Part shown: in pieces, positions 16,870 to 26,173 of the stretch | Position numbering within the stretch: position 1 is the stretch's first letter | Layout of the letters: each line of letters opens with the position of its first letter | Assembly: GCA_036308445.1 (NCBI GenBank) | Contig: JAXJVS010000050.1 | Coordinates: forward strand, 1-53,569 | Direction: 5' to 3' | DNA length: 53,569 nucleotides | DNA from: MGBC113645 sp036308445 | Lineage (GTDB): Bacteria; Bacillota_I; Bacilli_A; Erysipelotrichales; Coprobacillaceae | Notes under the pieces: generated by a model | Database searches by the model: none | Told to the model about the DNA's origin: nothing | What the model saw: the letters and a program-made list of their open reading frames with translations, nothing else | Translations under genes and position numbers: made by a program

Positions 16870-18477
16870 TTATTCAGCTATATCAACATAAGTAAATGTC
16901 CAAGGTACACCAACAGCAGCGTTAACTAAACCAGTAACTTTGCTTGATTGTAATGTAGCAGAACCTTTTTCAAACACTGGAATATAAGCATAATCTTCCA
17001 TGATGATTTTTTCTGCATCAATCATTAATTGATAACGAGCACTTAAATCACTTTCATTTAAGACTTGTCTTAATAACTTATCATAATCAGCATTTTCATA
17101 TCCACCATAGTTGTTACTATTAGTTGAACTTAATAAGTTTAAGTATGTTGTTGGATCTGCATAGTCAGGTCCCCAACGAGTACAAGCGATGTCATATTTA
17201 CCGTTTTTCATTTTGTTGTTAATTCTATCTTGCTTAGTTGTAGCAGTCATAGTAATTGTTAAACCATTTAATTTACTGAAAGCAGCTTGTAAGTATTCAG
17301 CCATTGTATCCATAGGACTTTCATCAGTACCATATAATAAGTTAATTTCAATACTATCTTTACCTAATTCTTTTAATCCAGCATCTAAATATGCTTGAGC
17401 TTTATCTAAATCATATCCAGTGTAAACATCTGCTAAATCACGGAAATCTTTACCATCTGGACTCTTAGATAATTGAGATGGAACAAATCCACTAGCAGCT
17501 CTAGAACCATCTTTTAAGATGTTAGTAGCTAAATCATCTCTATTAATTGCATAAGCTAATGCATAACGAATATTTTTGTTAGCAATATATTCATTTTTAA
17601 AGTTCATTGATAAATAGAATAAGTAACCTTCATTATAGCTTGCATATTCATCAGAATCTTTGTATTTATCTACTAATTCTGAATCAATCTTACAGAAGTA
17701 GTTATCACCTTGTTCAAATCCCATTGAAGCTGTACTTGCATCTTGAACTAATAATAATTCTAATCCATCAAGTTTAACAGCATCAGCGTTATAATAATCA
17801 GGATTCTTTTCATATACTGCAACTTTACCAATTTCCCATTCAGTTAAAATAAATGCACCATTAGAAATTAAAGTTTCTGGTGAAGTAGCATAATTTTCTT
17901 CCCCAACTTCATTAATGAAAGCTTCATTTTGTGGATAGAAGCATGGGAATGACATTAAATCTGTAAAGAATGGACATTTAGTAGCTAAAGTAACAACTAA
18001 TGTTTTATCATCAGCAGCTTTAACACCTAATGTATTAAAATCTGTAGTTTCACCATTTAATAATGCATCAGCACCTGCAATATTTGCACCATCAGATCCA
18101 AACATATATGCATAGTTACCTGCATTTTTAATAATTCTTTGCCAAGCGTAAACGAAATCGTTAGCTGTAACTGGAGTTCCATTTGACCACTTAGCATCTC
18201 TTAATTTAAATGTATAAACTAATCCGCTACCATCAACACTCCAATCTTCAGCTAAAGCGTTAATTGTTTCACCGTTTTCATCTAATCCAGTTAAACCTTC
18301 AGTGAAAGCATGCATAGCATTGAACGACATACCATCATCAGCTACTGTTGAATCTAATGACATGATATCTAATTCACTTGCCCAGTAATATACTTTTCCA
18401 TCAGAAGTTCCTGAACCACATCCTACTAACATTGTCACTGCTAATAAAGCAGATAATAAGGCTTTAATTGTTTTCAT
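16870..18477 (-). CDS. oppA: oligopeptide-binding lipoprotein OppA
   Basis: A protein of 535 aa in the SBP_bac_5 family. The signal peptide MKTIKALLSALLAVTMLVGC ends in a lipobox (LVGC), so the mature protein is anchored outside the membrane through Cys20. Family features include FTEGLTGLDENGE, the TFKLRDAKWSNGTPVTANDF segment near 90 and the YYNADAVKLDGLEL region. It binds extracellular peptides for the oppBCDF machine. ATG 18477 is preferred over an upstream ATG that overlaps the GGGGAGAG site. Its own consensus promoter lies at 18527-18555. Confidence 0.95.
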   Translation of the reverse strand: MKTIKALLSALLAVTMLVGCGSGTSDGKVYYWASELDIMSLDSTVADDGMSFNAMHAFTEGLTGLDENGETINALAEDWSVDGSGLVYTFKLRDAKWSNGTPVTANDFVYAWQRIIKNAGNYAYMFGSDGANIAGADALLNGETTDFNTLGVKAADDKTLVVTLATKCPFFTDLMSFPCFYPQNEAFINEVGEENYATSPETLISNGAFILTEWEIGKVAVYEKNPDYYNADAVKLDGLELLLVQDASTASMGFEQGDNYFCKIDSELVDKYKDSDEYASYNEGYLFYLSMNFKNEYIANKNIRYALAYAINRDDLATNILKDGSRAASGFVPSQLSKSPDGKDFRDLADVYTGYDLDKAQAYLDAGLKELGKDSIEINLLYGTDESPMDTMAEYLQAAFSKLNGLTITMTATTKQDRINNKMKNGKYDIACTRWGPDYADPTTYLNLLSSTNSNNYGGYENADYDKLLRQVLNESDLSARYQLMIDAEKIIMEDYAYIPVFEKGSATLQSSKVTGLVNAAVGVPWTFTYVDIAE

Positions 18478-18526
18478 GTTATTCTCTCCCCTCATAAGTA
18501 ACGGCTTCTATATTTGCCATGAAATA

Positions 18527-18555
18527 AGTATATACCTCTACAAAATCAATGTCAA
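18527..18555 (-). promoter_or_regulatory. oppA promoter
   Basis: On the minus strand: TTGACA (18550-18555), a 17-base spacer, and TATACT (18527-18532), about 50 bases before the oppA ATG. This is a strong vegetative promoter for the opp operon. Upstream, 18556-18745 is AT-rich; its only notable item is a TTGTATACAA palindrome at 18664-18673. Confidence 0.85.
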
Positions 18556-18745
18556 TTATTTTTTACAAAAATAGGAAAAGAATTTAAAATTAAATTTGTC
18601 TTTTTCTAAAAAAATATCAATTTTATTATGATATAAACAAATTTAGAAATATTTTTTTGACTATTGTATACAAATATCCATACATTCCATAAAACTATTA
18701 TCTTTTATTTATATGTTTGCCAATATTATATAATTCTTAGTAAAA

Positions 18746-18773
18746 AAAAGTAAAACTTTTTAGTTTTACTTTT
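18746..18773 (-). terminator. terminator at the 3' end of trxB
   Basis: An 11-bp stem, AAAAGTAAAAC and GTTTTACTTTT, with a 6-base loop overlaps the trxB stop and is followed by a run of eight T on the minus strand. Confidence 0.82.
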
Positions 18774-19665
18774 GACTTGCTATATATTGTCCTGCGATAG
18801 CACCATCATTTGCAGCAGTAATCACTTGTCTTAATGACTTTTCACAAACATCTCCGATTGCAAATAATCCTTTTACAGATGTTTCCATTTGTTCATTCAC
18901 GATAACATATCCTTGTTCATTAGTTACATTAAAATCTTTAACTAAATCACTCATTGGATCCAATCCTATAAACGGAAATATTCCCTGAACATCTAACGTA
19001 GATAATTCATGAGTATTAGAATCTTCAATAACTAATCCAGCAACTTTATTATTTTCAGCAACAATCTGATATGGTTTCTTTAAGAAATGAACTTCAATAT
19101 TTTCTTTAGCATTCACTTTATTAATATAATATTCGTCCGCTCTAAAAACATCTCTTCTTACAATTAAATGTACTTTATTAACTATATCACTTAAGTATAA
19201 TGCTTCTTCTAAAGCTGAATTTCCTCCACCAATAACACAAACATCTTTATTTTTAAAGAACGGACCATCACATACAGCACAATAAGAAATTCCTCTACCA
19301 GTTAATTCTTCTTCTAATTCAATGTTCATTGTTCTTTCTTTTGTACCAGTTGCCAAAACAACATTCTTAGTTTCTATGTCTTCTTTTTTAGTCTTAACGA
19401 TAAAATGATCATCTCTTTTTTCAATTGCTAATATCTCTTTGTAATCCATTTCAGCTCCAAAACTCATTGCTTGTTCATACATAGCATAGGCAAGCTGTGG
19501 TCCTTTCATATTAGCTCCTGGATAATTTTCAATTGAAGCTGTTAGATTCATCTTTCCTCCTGGCGCACCTTTATCAAAAACACGGACACTCGCTCCCGCT
19601 CTACTTGCATATAACGCACAGCTTAAACCAGCTGGTCCAGCTCCTACAACAACTATATCTAACAT
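18766..19665 (-). CDS. trxB: thioredoxin reductase
   Basis: A protein of 299 aa, a standard low-molecular-weight thioredoxin reductase that transfers electrons from NADPH through FAD to thioredoxin. FAD-binding GAGPAG is at 8-13, the redox pair CAVCD has Cys129 and Cys132, the NAD(P) motif VIGGGNSALEEA is near 145, and the C-terminal FAIGDVCEKSLRQVITAANDG binds FAD. Its ATG overlaps the last base of the HAD gene's stop (TAATG), so the two are translationally coupled. No thioredoxin gene is adjacent. Confidence 0.95.
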   Translation of the reverse strand: MLDIVVVGAGPAGLSCALYASRAGASVRVFDKGAPGGKMNLTASIENYPGANMKGPQLAYAMYEQAMSFGAEMDYKEILAIEKRDDHFIVKTKKEDIETKNVVLATGTKERTMNIELEEELTGRGISYCAVCDGPFFKNKDVCVIGGGNSALEEALYLSDIVNKVHLIVRRDVFRADEYYINKVNAKENIEVHFLKKPYQIVAENNKVAGLVIEDSNTHELSTLDVQGIFPFIGLDPMSDLVKDFNVTNEQGYVIVNEQMETSVKGLFAIGDVCEKSLRQVITAANDGAIAGQYIASQK

Positions 19666-20312
19666 TACTCACTCACTCCTTCTATAAAATTTACTATTTC
19701 ACTCATATCATCAATTAACAAATCCGGCTCTAATTCTATCATTTCCTGAGGCCCTTTTGGGCTCCATTTTACACCAATAGTATATATTCCAGCATTTTTT
19801 CCGGATAGAATATCACTCTTATTATCTCCTATCATAACACCTTTTACACAATTTGTCTTCTTTAATGCTTCATTAATCCCTTCGGGATCAGGTTTTACTT
19901 TTGATACATTATCCATTCCTATAATGGCATCAAAATACTTTGTAAGATCAAATAGATTTAATCCTATCAAAGCAGCATCTTTCATTTTGGAAGTAACAAC
20001 TGCTAAAGGATATCCTTTACTTTTCAATTCTTTTAACACATCTATTACATGTGGATAAATAGTTACATAATCTTCATGATGAGCATGATTATATTCTCTA
20101 TAACATTCAATACATTCCTCAATTTTGTCACTTGTGTATCGAGAAAAAGAATCTTTTAAAGTTGGTCCTAAGAAAGAAAGTAATTCTTCTTTTGTTAAGG
20201 AATATTCAGGAAAATACTCCTTAAACACATGTTTAAACGATTCAAAAATTAAAGTATCAGTATTCAATAATGTTCCATCTAGATCAAAGATAACCACAAA
20301 TTTATTTTTCAT
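19665..20312 (-). CDS. HAD-family phosphatase (Gph/PpaX-like)
   Basis: A protein of 215 aa. HAD motif I is FDLDGTLLNTD (nucleophile D10), followed by a helical cap domain. Motif II is AVVTSKM, motif III lies around SKVKPDPEG, and motif IV is MIGDNKSDILSGKNAG. This is the pattern of phosphoglycolate phosphatase or pyrophosphatase PpaX-type enzymes; the substrate cannot be decided from sequence. AGGAGA precedes the ATG. It is the first gene of a two-gene unit with trxB. Confidence 0.88.
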   Translation of the reverse strand: MKNKFVVIFDLDGTLLNTDTLIFESFKHVFKEYFPEYSLTKEELLSFLGPTLKDSFSRYTSDKIEECIECYREYNHAHHEDYVTIYPHVIDVLKELKSKGYPLAVVTSKMKDAALIGLNLFDLTKYFDAIIGMDNVSKVKPDPEGINEALKKTNCVKGVMIGDNKSDILSGKNAGIYTIGVKWSPKGPQEMIELEPDLLIDDMSEIVNFIEGVSE

Positions 20313-20414
20313 AACTTTCTCCTATCAATTATTATTATATAAGGATAAATATAGAAAAGTCAAAAAATATCTAGCAAGCAAAAAAATAATCTAATATAAT
20401 TCTCCATAAGAAAA

Positions 20415-20439
20415 CAGGTGCAGAATCACTCCACACCTG
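20415..20439 (-). terminator. probable terminator after the hisC-like gene
   Basis: A 6-bp stem, CAGGTG and CACCTG, spans the end of the aminotransferase gene. TTTTC follows on the minus strand. It is shorter than the other terminators here. Confidence 0.55.
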
Positions 20440-21487
20440 CCACAATTTCTTTTGTTTCTTCTATCAAACGATTCATCTGCTCGTCAGTACCAATTGTTAT
20501 TCTTAAATACTGATTGATTCTTGGCTGATTAAACCATCTAACAACTATTCCTTTATTCCTTAATTGTCTAAATATGTATTCTCCCTCAATCTCAGGATGT
20601 CTTACAAATATAAAGTTAGAATAGGAACTTGTCATTTCAAATCCTAATTTTTTTAATTCTTGAGAAACTCTCTCTCTGGTATTGATAATCTTCAAAGCAT
20701 TCTCTTTAATATAATCACTATCTTCTACACTTGCTTTACCAATAACTTGAGCAAGTCTATCGACTGGATAAGAATTAAATGAATTCTTAACATCATACAA
20801 TTTAGAAATTAACTCTTTATTTCCTAAAGCAACTCCTAAACGAATTCCAGCTAAAGATCTAAATTTAGAAAAAGTCTGAATAATTAACAAATTATCATAT
20901 TTTTTTAATAATGGAGTTACTGTCCCGCCACCAAAATCAATATAAGCTTCATCAATAACAACTATACTATCTTGATTATGTGCTAATATATCATCAATAA
21001 AATCAACAGATACCAATTCTCCAGTAGGAGCATTTGGATTCGGGAAAATAATTCCACCATTTTCTTTAAAATAATCTTCTTTGATAATTTTAAAATCCTG
21101 ATCTAAAGCCACCTTTGAAAAAGGTATATGATATAAATCACAATATACTGGATAAAAAGAGTAACTTATATCCGGAAATAAGATAGGTTTATCACTATTA
21201 AAACAAGTTAAAAAAGTAAGAGCTAATACTTCATCAGACCCATTACCAATAAAAATCTGTTCTTCATCTAAATGATGATAAGATGCCAATGCCTTCTTTA
21301 ATTCATCACTATCTGCATTAGGATATAATGGTAATGTTCGACTATCAAAAGATGATATTGCTTCTTCTACTTTTTTACCTGGACTATAAGGATTCTCATT
21401 TGTATTTAATTTAATTAGATTTGAGATTTTAGGTTGTTCACCTGCTACATAGGGTTCAACATCTCTTAAATTCTCTCTCCACCCCAT
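20426..21487 (-). CDS. hisC: histidinol-phosphate aminotransferase-like enzyme
   Basis: A protein of 353 aa, a fold-type I PLP aminotransferase. It starts MGWRENLRDVEPYVAGEQP, as HisC proteins do. LNTNENPYSPG lies at 27-37, PNPNAPTG near 150, DEAYIDF near 180, and the PLP lysine K208 is in TFSKFRSLAGIRLG. I chose the third-codon ATG of the frame because GGAGG lies 7 bases before it. No other his gene is nearby, so it may serve aromatic amino acid transamination instead. It follows the Cof-type HAD gene by two bases, which suggests a joint operon. Confidence 0.85.
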   Translation of the reverse strand: MGWRENLRDVEPYVAGEQPKISNLIKLNTNENPYSPGKKVEEAISSFDSRTLPLYPNADSDELKKALASYHHLDEEQIFIGNGSDEVLALTFLTCFNSDKPILFPDISYSFYPVYCDLYHIPFSKVALDQDFKIIKEDYFKENGGIIFPNPNAPTGELVSVDFIDDILAHNQDSIVVIDEAYIDFGGGTVTPLLKKYDNLLIIQTFSKFRSLAGIRLGVALGNKELISKLYDVKNSFNSYPVDRLAQVIGKASVEDSDYIKENALKIINTRERVSQELKKLGFEMTSSYSNFIFVRHPEIEGEYIFRQLRNKGIVVRWFNQPRINQYLRITIGTDEQMNRLIEETKEIVAGVE

Positions 21488-21489
21488 AA

Positions 21490-22272
21490 TCATTCCTCCA
21501 ATCCGTCTTCTAAAAATTCGTAAACATAATTAACTATTTTTTTTGCATAATTTTTTACATATTCATCAGCATATTGAAAAGTTGCTGAATGGTGTGATGC
21601 TTTAAACATACTTATATCATTATAAGAATCACCAATGCTATATACAGCATCTACATCATCATCAATTAAAGATAATAATTTTCTTATTCCTTCACCTTTA
21701 GAACATTCTAATGGTACAATATCAACAAAATATTGATTTACATAAGATTGAAATTTCGAAGGCATATGCTTTCTAATATAATCCAAACAATAAGTAGTTG
21801 TATCCATCTGATGATTATCCTGATTAAACCAAATAATCTGAAAATCACCAGCATTATGATACATTTCAATAAAGTCTCTATCTATCTCCATATTCCCATA
21901 ACCACTATGATCATAAGTATTACCATTCAAATAGCCATAAGTTTCTTTACCATCACAATAAAATGACCACATTCCATGAAATTTAGTTGTAAAATCCAAA
22001 ATAGCACAGCCAATATTATGATTTATTTTTTCTTCAAATATTGTATGACTTTTATCTAAAATATGTCCACCATTATTTAAAATAAGATAATCATATGGAA
22101 AATCAAATTTATTTAATACAGTCTTACATTCTATTATATTTCTACCAGTACATAAAACAATTTTATGATTATGTTTTTGCCATTCTCGCATCAATTCAAT
22201 ATTTTTAGGATGAATTTCCTGATTATCATCAATCAATGTTCCATCCATATCACAAAATAAAAACTTACCCAT
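21490..22272 (-). CDS. Cof-type HAD-IIB phosphatase
   Basis: A protein of 260 aa. Motif I is FCDMDGTLIDDNQ (nucleophile D8), motif II is IVLCTGRN near 55, a large C2B cap follows, and the C-terminal motif is YSIGDSYNDISMFKAS. Such enzymes dephosphorylate sugar phosphates or flavin and PLP-type cofactors; the specific substrate is unknown. GGGAGCG precedes the ATG. It is co-transcribed with the aminotransferase gene. Confidence 0.88.
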   Translation of the reverse strand: MGKFLFCDMDGTLIDDNQEIHPKNIELMREWQKHNHKIVLCTGRNIIECKTVLNKFDFPYDYLILNNGGHILDKSHTIFEEKINHNIGCAILDFTTKFHGMWSFYCDGKETYGYLNGNTYDHSGYGNMEIDRDFIEMYHNAGDFQIIWFNQDNHQMDTTTYCLDYIRKHMPSKFQSYVNQYFVDIVPLECSKGEGIRKLLSLIDDDVDAVYSIGDSYNDISMFKASHHSATFQYADEYVKNYAKKIVNYVYEFLEDGLEE

Positions 22273-22325
22273 AAAAATCGCTCCCTTTTTCTTATTGTAC
22301 TAAATCTTCAACAATAATAAAAGGA

Positions 22326-22348
22326 AAAGGTGACACAAGTTCACCTTT
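22326..22348 (-). terminator. terminator after the acn-icd-gntR operon
   Basis: An 8-bp stem, AAAGGTGA and TCACCTTT, with a 7-base loop overlaps the regulator's stop codon. A short TTTT follows on the minus strand. Confidence 0.6.
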
Positions 22349-23024
22349 AATCTTTTTTATGAGCATAATAATTTCGTACTAAAACTTGAGTTTTTCTTAT
22401 ATGTTTTTGAATAGTATACTTAGCTTTTTCTTTATTTCCTTCAACAATAGCATCTAATATTGCTCTATGTTCCACTAGTGCTGTTTCTAATCTTTCTGGT
22501 TTTTGAATAGAATGACGACTAGTCACAGATACATAGTAATGAATATCTTTTAATAATTGTTCAAAATATGTTGATTGAGTAGCCTGATAAATAGTTTCAT
22601 GATAAAGAATATTTAGATCATTAATTTTATCATTATCTTTTTTCAAAGTATAAAATTCCATTAATTCAAATATTTCTTTTATCTTGGTAAGATGAACTTC
22701 ATCCATTCTTTCTATAGCCAATTGAATAGCTAAACCTTCTAAAGCTAAACGTATTTCAAACATATCATCTATATCTCTAGGAGAAAAACCTTTAACATAA
22801 ACTCCCTTGTTAGGGACACTCATAACCAATCCTTCTAATTCTAATTGTTTTAATGCCTCTCTAATAGGAGTTCTACTAATCTTAAGTTCACTTGCAAGTG
22901 TAAGTTCATTTAATTTTTGTCCTGTTTTATACTCTCCATTCAAAATACGATCTCTCAAAATATCAAAAATACGATTTCCTAAAGAGCCATGTCCACTTTT
23001 CTCAAATAAACTATGTGATGGCAT
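22347..23024 (-). CDS. GntR-family regulator, FadR/FCD subfamily
   Basis: A protein of 225 aa. The winged HTH (about 12-80) has ISRTPIREALKQLELEGLV as recognition region. An all-helical FCD ligand domain follows, with MFEIRLALEGLAIQLA near 95 and possible metal-binding His residues (NILYHETIY; VEHRAIL). It is the third gene of acn-icd-gntR, 11 bases after icd, with AGGAGGT before its ATG. FCD regulators usually bind carboxylates and operators with a GTATAC-like core. A fitting palindrome lies in the operon promoter, so autoregulated control by citrate, isocitrate or 2-oxoglutarate is a sensible guess. Confidence 0.9.
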   Translation of the reverse strand: MPSHSLFEKSGHGSLGNRIFDILRDRILNGEYKTGQKLNELTLASELKISRTPIREALKQLELEGLVMSVPNKGVYVKGFSPRDIDDMFEIRLALEGLAIQLAIERMDEVHLTKIKEIFELMEFYTLKKDNDKINDLNILYHETIYQATQSTYFEQLLKDIHYYVSVTSRHSIQKPERLETALVEHRAILDAIVEGNKEKAKYTIQKHIRKTQVLVRNYYAHKKD

Positions 23025-23035
23025 TTCTTTACCTC

Positions 23036-24031
23036 CTATGCAAACTTTTTAATAATTTCTGATGTAAATTCATCAGTAGTTGCTTTCCCACCAATATCAG
23101 GAGTTACAACTTGACCTTCTTCAACAACAGCTGCTAATGCATCTCTTAATGCATTAGCTTTATCTGCCATTCCTAAGTCTTCTAACATTAATGCAAAAGC
23201 CAACAATAAAGCACTAGGATTAGCAATATTCTTACCAGCAATATCAGGAGCACTACCATGAACAGCTTCATAAATACGATATTCATCACCAATATTACCA
23301 CTAGGTGCAAATCCTAAACCACCAACTAAACCTGCACATAAATCAGAAACAATATCTCCATATAAATTAGGAGCAACTAAAACATCAAAAGTTTCTGGTC
23401 TTAATACTAATTGCATACACATATTATCAATAATAACTTCTTGTGTTTCAATTTCTGGATAGTCTTTTGCTACTGTTCGATAAGCATCTAAAAATAAACC
23501 ATCAGTATATTTCATAATATTTGCTTTATGAATAGCAGTGACTTTCTTTCTACCATTAGCTTTCGCATATTCAAAAGCATAACGACAAATCTTTTCACTT
23601 GCTTCTCTAGTAATTAATTTTACACCATTAGCCATGTTTTCATTAACCATGTATTCGATACCTTTATATAAATCTTCAGTATTTTCTCTAATCATGACTA
23701 AATCAATATTTTCATATTTAGACTTAATTCCTTTAAAAGAACGAATAGGTCTCACATTAGCATAAGTTGCAAATTTTTGTCTTAAAGCAACATTTACACT
23801 TCTAAATCCTGTTCCAATAGGAGTTGCAGTAGGACCTTTTAAAGCCCATTTATAGTCTTTAATTGCATCTACTAAACCTGGTTCAAATACTTCTTTTGTT
23901 TGAGCAGCATATTCAGCCCCAGCATTATATGTTACCCATTCAATGTCTAAATTCATTGCTGCTGTAATGTCTACAACACTTTTAGCAATTTCTGGTCCAA
24001 TACCATCCCCTGGAATTAATACAGCTTTCAT
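23036..24031 (-). CDS. icd: isocitrate dehydrogenase, NAD-type
   Basis: A protein of 331 aa in the isocitrate/isopropylmalate dehydrogenase family. It starts MKAVLIPGDGIGPEI. The substrate loop RSVNVALRQKF and VMIRENTEDLYKGIEY (about 111-126) are those of NAD-linked isocitrate dehydrogenases. KANIMKYTDGLF and NLYGDIVSDLCAGLVGGLG supply metal and substrate ligands. The nucleotide site EAVHGSAPDIAGKN has no added NADP-type segment that I can see. The gene overlaps the acn stop by one base (TAATG), which joins citrate isomerisation to oxidation and supplies 2-oxoglutarate for glutamate synthesis. Isopropylmalate dehydrogenase is the less likely alternative, since leu genes are absent. Confidence 0.9.
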   Translation of the reverse strand: MKAVLIPGDGIGPEIAKSVVDITAAMNLDIEWVTYNAGAEYAAQTKEVFEPGLVDAIKDYKWALKGPTATPIGTGFRSVNVALRQKFATYANVRPIRSFKGIKSKYENIDLVMIRENTEDLYKGIEYMVNENMANGVKLITREASEKICRYAFEYAKANGRKKVTAIHKANIMKYTDGLFLDAYRTVAKDYPEIETQEVIIDNMCMQLVLRPETFDVLVAPNLYGDIVSDLCAGLVGGLGFAPSGNIGDEYRIYEAVHGSAPDIAGKNIANPSALLLAFALMLEDLGMADKANALRDALAAVVEEGQVVTPDIGGKATTDEFTSEIIKKFA

Positions 24032-25950
24032 TAAAAATTACCTCCTAATTCTTTAATTGCATTCAATAAACCACCTTGTTTAATCATAACTTTTTCCCTA
24101 GCAGATAAAGTTAATTTTACTTGAATATTTTCTTTTGTATTTAAATTTGTTACTTTTACATCTAAATTATTTTCAACAGCATTGACTAAATCACTTAATT
24201 CATATGAATCATTATCATTAAAGAAATCATATTGTTCTTTATCAATAATCAAAGGTAAAATACCATTATTAATTAAGTTAGATCTATGAATCCTTGCAAA
24301 AGATAATGCAAATATAGCTTTGATTTTCAAGTAGTTAGGAACTAAAGCAGCATGTTCTCGAGAAGAACCTTGGCCATAGTTATCTCCACCCACGATAAAT
24401 CCTCCATTGTTCTCAATAGCTCTTGTATAGAATTGATCATCTACTTTACAGAAAGAGAATTTCGCTAAATGAGGAACATTTGAACGATAAGGTAATAATT
24501 TACTATCAGAAGGTACAATATGATCAGTAGATATATTATCTCCTACTTTTAATACAACTTTACCCTCTACTGTGTCTTTTAATTTTTCTCCTCTAGGTAC
24601 TGGTTTAATATTAGGTCCCATATAAACTTCTGTTTCAGGATCATATTCATTAATGAAGAAATTAGCATTTTTAATAAATGGTGTATTAGGTACTTCATCT
24701 AAATACATGTCATCTTCAAATTCTTCAGATAAATATCCTTTAATTGCAGATAAAGCTGCAACTTCTGGAGATACTAAATAAACACCAGCATCATTAGTAC
24801 CAGAACGTCCTTTAAAGTTTCTATTAATCGTTCTTAAAGAAATTCCTTTAGATAAAGGCGCTTGTCCCATACCAATACATGGTCCACATCCACACTCTAA
24901 AATTCTTGCTCCTGCATGAATCATATCAGCTAATGCACCATTTGCAGAAAGCATTGCTAGAATAGAAGAAGAACCAGGAGCAATAACCAATGATACATGA
25001 TCTGCTACTTTTCTTCCTTTTAATATTTTTGCTGCTCTCATCATATCGGCAAATGAAGAGTTTGTACAAGAACCAATAACAACCTGATTAATTTTCATAC
25101 CTTCAATATCTTTTACTGGTACTACAGCATCAGGACTATGTGGTTTTGCAACCATAGGAACTAATGCAGATAAGTCAATATCTAATCTTTCATCATATGT
25201 TGCATCTTCATCAGGTTTCATTTCTACATAGTCTTCTTCTCTACCTTGCTGAATTAAGTATTCTTTAGTTCTTTCATCAGTTGCGAAAATTGAACATGTA
25301 GCCCCTAATTCAGCTCCCATGTTACAGATAGTTGCTCTATCTGTTAATGATAATGATTTCACACCATCACCAGTATATTCTACAATCTTATTCACTCCAC
25401 CTTTTACAGATAATTGTTCTAAGACTTTTAAAATAATATCTTTAGCACTTACCCAAGGTGCTTTTTTACCAGTTAAATTCACTTGAATAACACCAGGACA
25501 TTGTACATAATACTTACCAGTAGCCATAGCTACTGCAACATCTAGACCTCCTGCACCAATCGCTATCATCCCCATAGCTCCACAAGTAGGAGTATGAGAA
25601 TCACTACCAACTAATGTTTTACCCGGTTTAGAAAAGTTTTCTAATTGTAATTGATGACATACTCCATTACCAGGTTTAGAAAAAGTAATTCCATGCTTTC
25701 TAGCAACACTTCTAATAAATTCATGATCATCCATATTTTCAAACCCAGTCTGTAACATGTTATGATCAATATAAGCAACAGCTTTTTCAACTGCTACATG
25801 TCCTACTTCCATAGCTTCTAATTGTAAATAAGCCATAGTTCCAGTTGAATCCTGTGTTAATGTCTGATCAATCTTAATACATATTTGTTCTCCTTTTACA
25901 AGATTACCTTCTAATAAATGTGAACTTAATACTTTATATGCAAGATTCAT
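24031..25950 (-). CDS. acn: aconitate hydratase
   Basis: A protein of 639 aa, the shorter 'putative aconitase' type. The Fe-S ligands are C295 in VIGSCTNSS and C355/C358 in CGCGPCIGMG. A DSHTPTCGAMG segment lies near 117-127, and the C-terminal swivel domain carries DNISTDHIVPS and NYGQGSSREHAALVPNYL. It interconverts citrate and isocitrate. ATG 25950 was chosen because AGGAGG lies just upstream; the frame runs 11 codons further, through the binding site. It is the first gene of acn-icd-gntR. Citrate synthase is not in the window. Confidence 0.93.
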   Translation of the reverse strand: MNLAYKVLSSHLLEGNLVKGEQICIKIDQTLTQDSTGTMAYLQLEAMEVGHVAVEKAVAYIDHNMLQTGFENMDDHEFIRSVARKHGITFSKPGNGVCHQLQLENFSKPGKTLVGSDSHTPTCGAMGMIAIGAGGLDVAVAMATGKYYVQCPGVIQVNLTGKKAPWVSAKDIILKVLEQLSVKGGVNKIVEYTGDGVKSLSLTDRATICNMGAELGATCSIFATDERTKEYLIQQGREEDYVEMKPDEDATYDERLDIDLSALVPMVAKPHSPDAVVPVKDIEGMKINQVVIGSCTNSSFADMMRAAKILKGRKVADHVSLVIAPGSSSILAMLSANGALADMIHAGARILECGCGPCIGMGQAPLSKGISLRTINRNFKGRSGTNDAGVYLVSPEVAALSAIKGYLSEEFEDDMYLDEVPNTPFIKNANFFINEYDPETEVYMGPNIKPVPRGEKLKDTVEGKVVLKVGDNISTDHIVPSDSKLLPYRSNVPHLAKFSFCKVDDQFYTRAIENNGGFIVGGDNYGQGSSREHAALVPNYLKIKAIFALSFARIHRSNLINNGILPLIIDKEQYDFFNDNDSYELSDLVNAVENNLDVKVTNLNTKENIQVKLTLSAREKVMIKQGGLLNAIKELGGNF

Positions 25951-25972
25951 AATATATCCTCCTAATCTAATT

Positions 25973-25984
25973 ATTGTATACAAT
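25973..25984. promoter_or_regulatory. palindromic operator candidate for the FCD-GntR regulator
   Basis: ATTGTATACAAT is a perfect 12-bp palindrome with a GTATAC core. It overlaps the -10 edge and start region of the acn promoter. FCD-type GntR regulators such as UxuR/ExuR bind TTGGTATACCAA-like sites, so this fits the regulator encoded as the third gene of the operon. Confidence 0.5.
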
Positions 25985-26011
25985 TATACATGTCATTGGA
26001 TAAACAAGCAA
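25983..26011 (-). promoter_or_regulatory. acn-icd-gntR promoter
   Basis: On the minus strand: TTGCTT (26006-26011), a 17-base spacer, and consensus TATAAT (25983-25988). It lies about 35 bases before the acn ATG. The palindrome at 25973-25984 sits on its downstream edge. Confidence 0.65.
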
Positions 26012-26118
26012 GTATATAAGAAAAAAAACATAAAAATTCTATTTTTTATAAATATTTCTATTATTTATGTACTTTTTTCAAAAAAACATTATTAACCAAG
26101 TTAGTGTAAGTTTTGACA

Positions 26119-26147
26119 TTTTCAAAATAACAGAAATGTTTTATTAT
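26119..26147 (+). promoter_or_regulatory. possible promoter of the LytTR gene
   Basis: TTTTCA (26119-26124), a 17-base spacer and TATTAT (26142-26147) lie 27 bases before the LytTR gene's ATG. A TTGACA at 26113-26118 is also present, but it has no good -10 at the right distance. Confidence 0.4.
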
Positions 26148-26173
26148 TATATATAAGGGATGGACGTGGTAGA

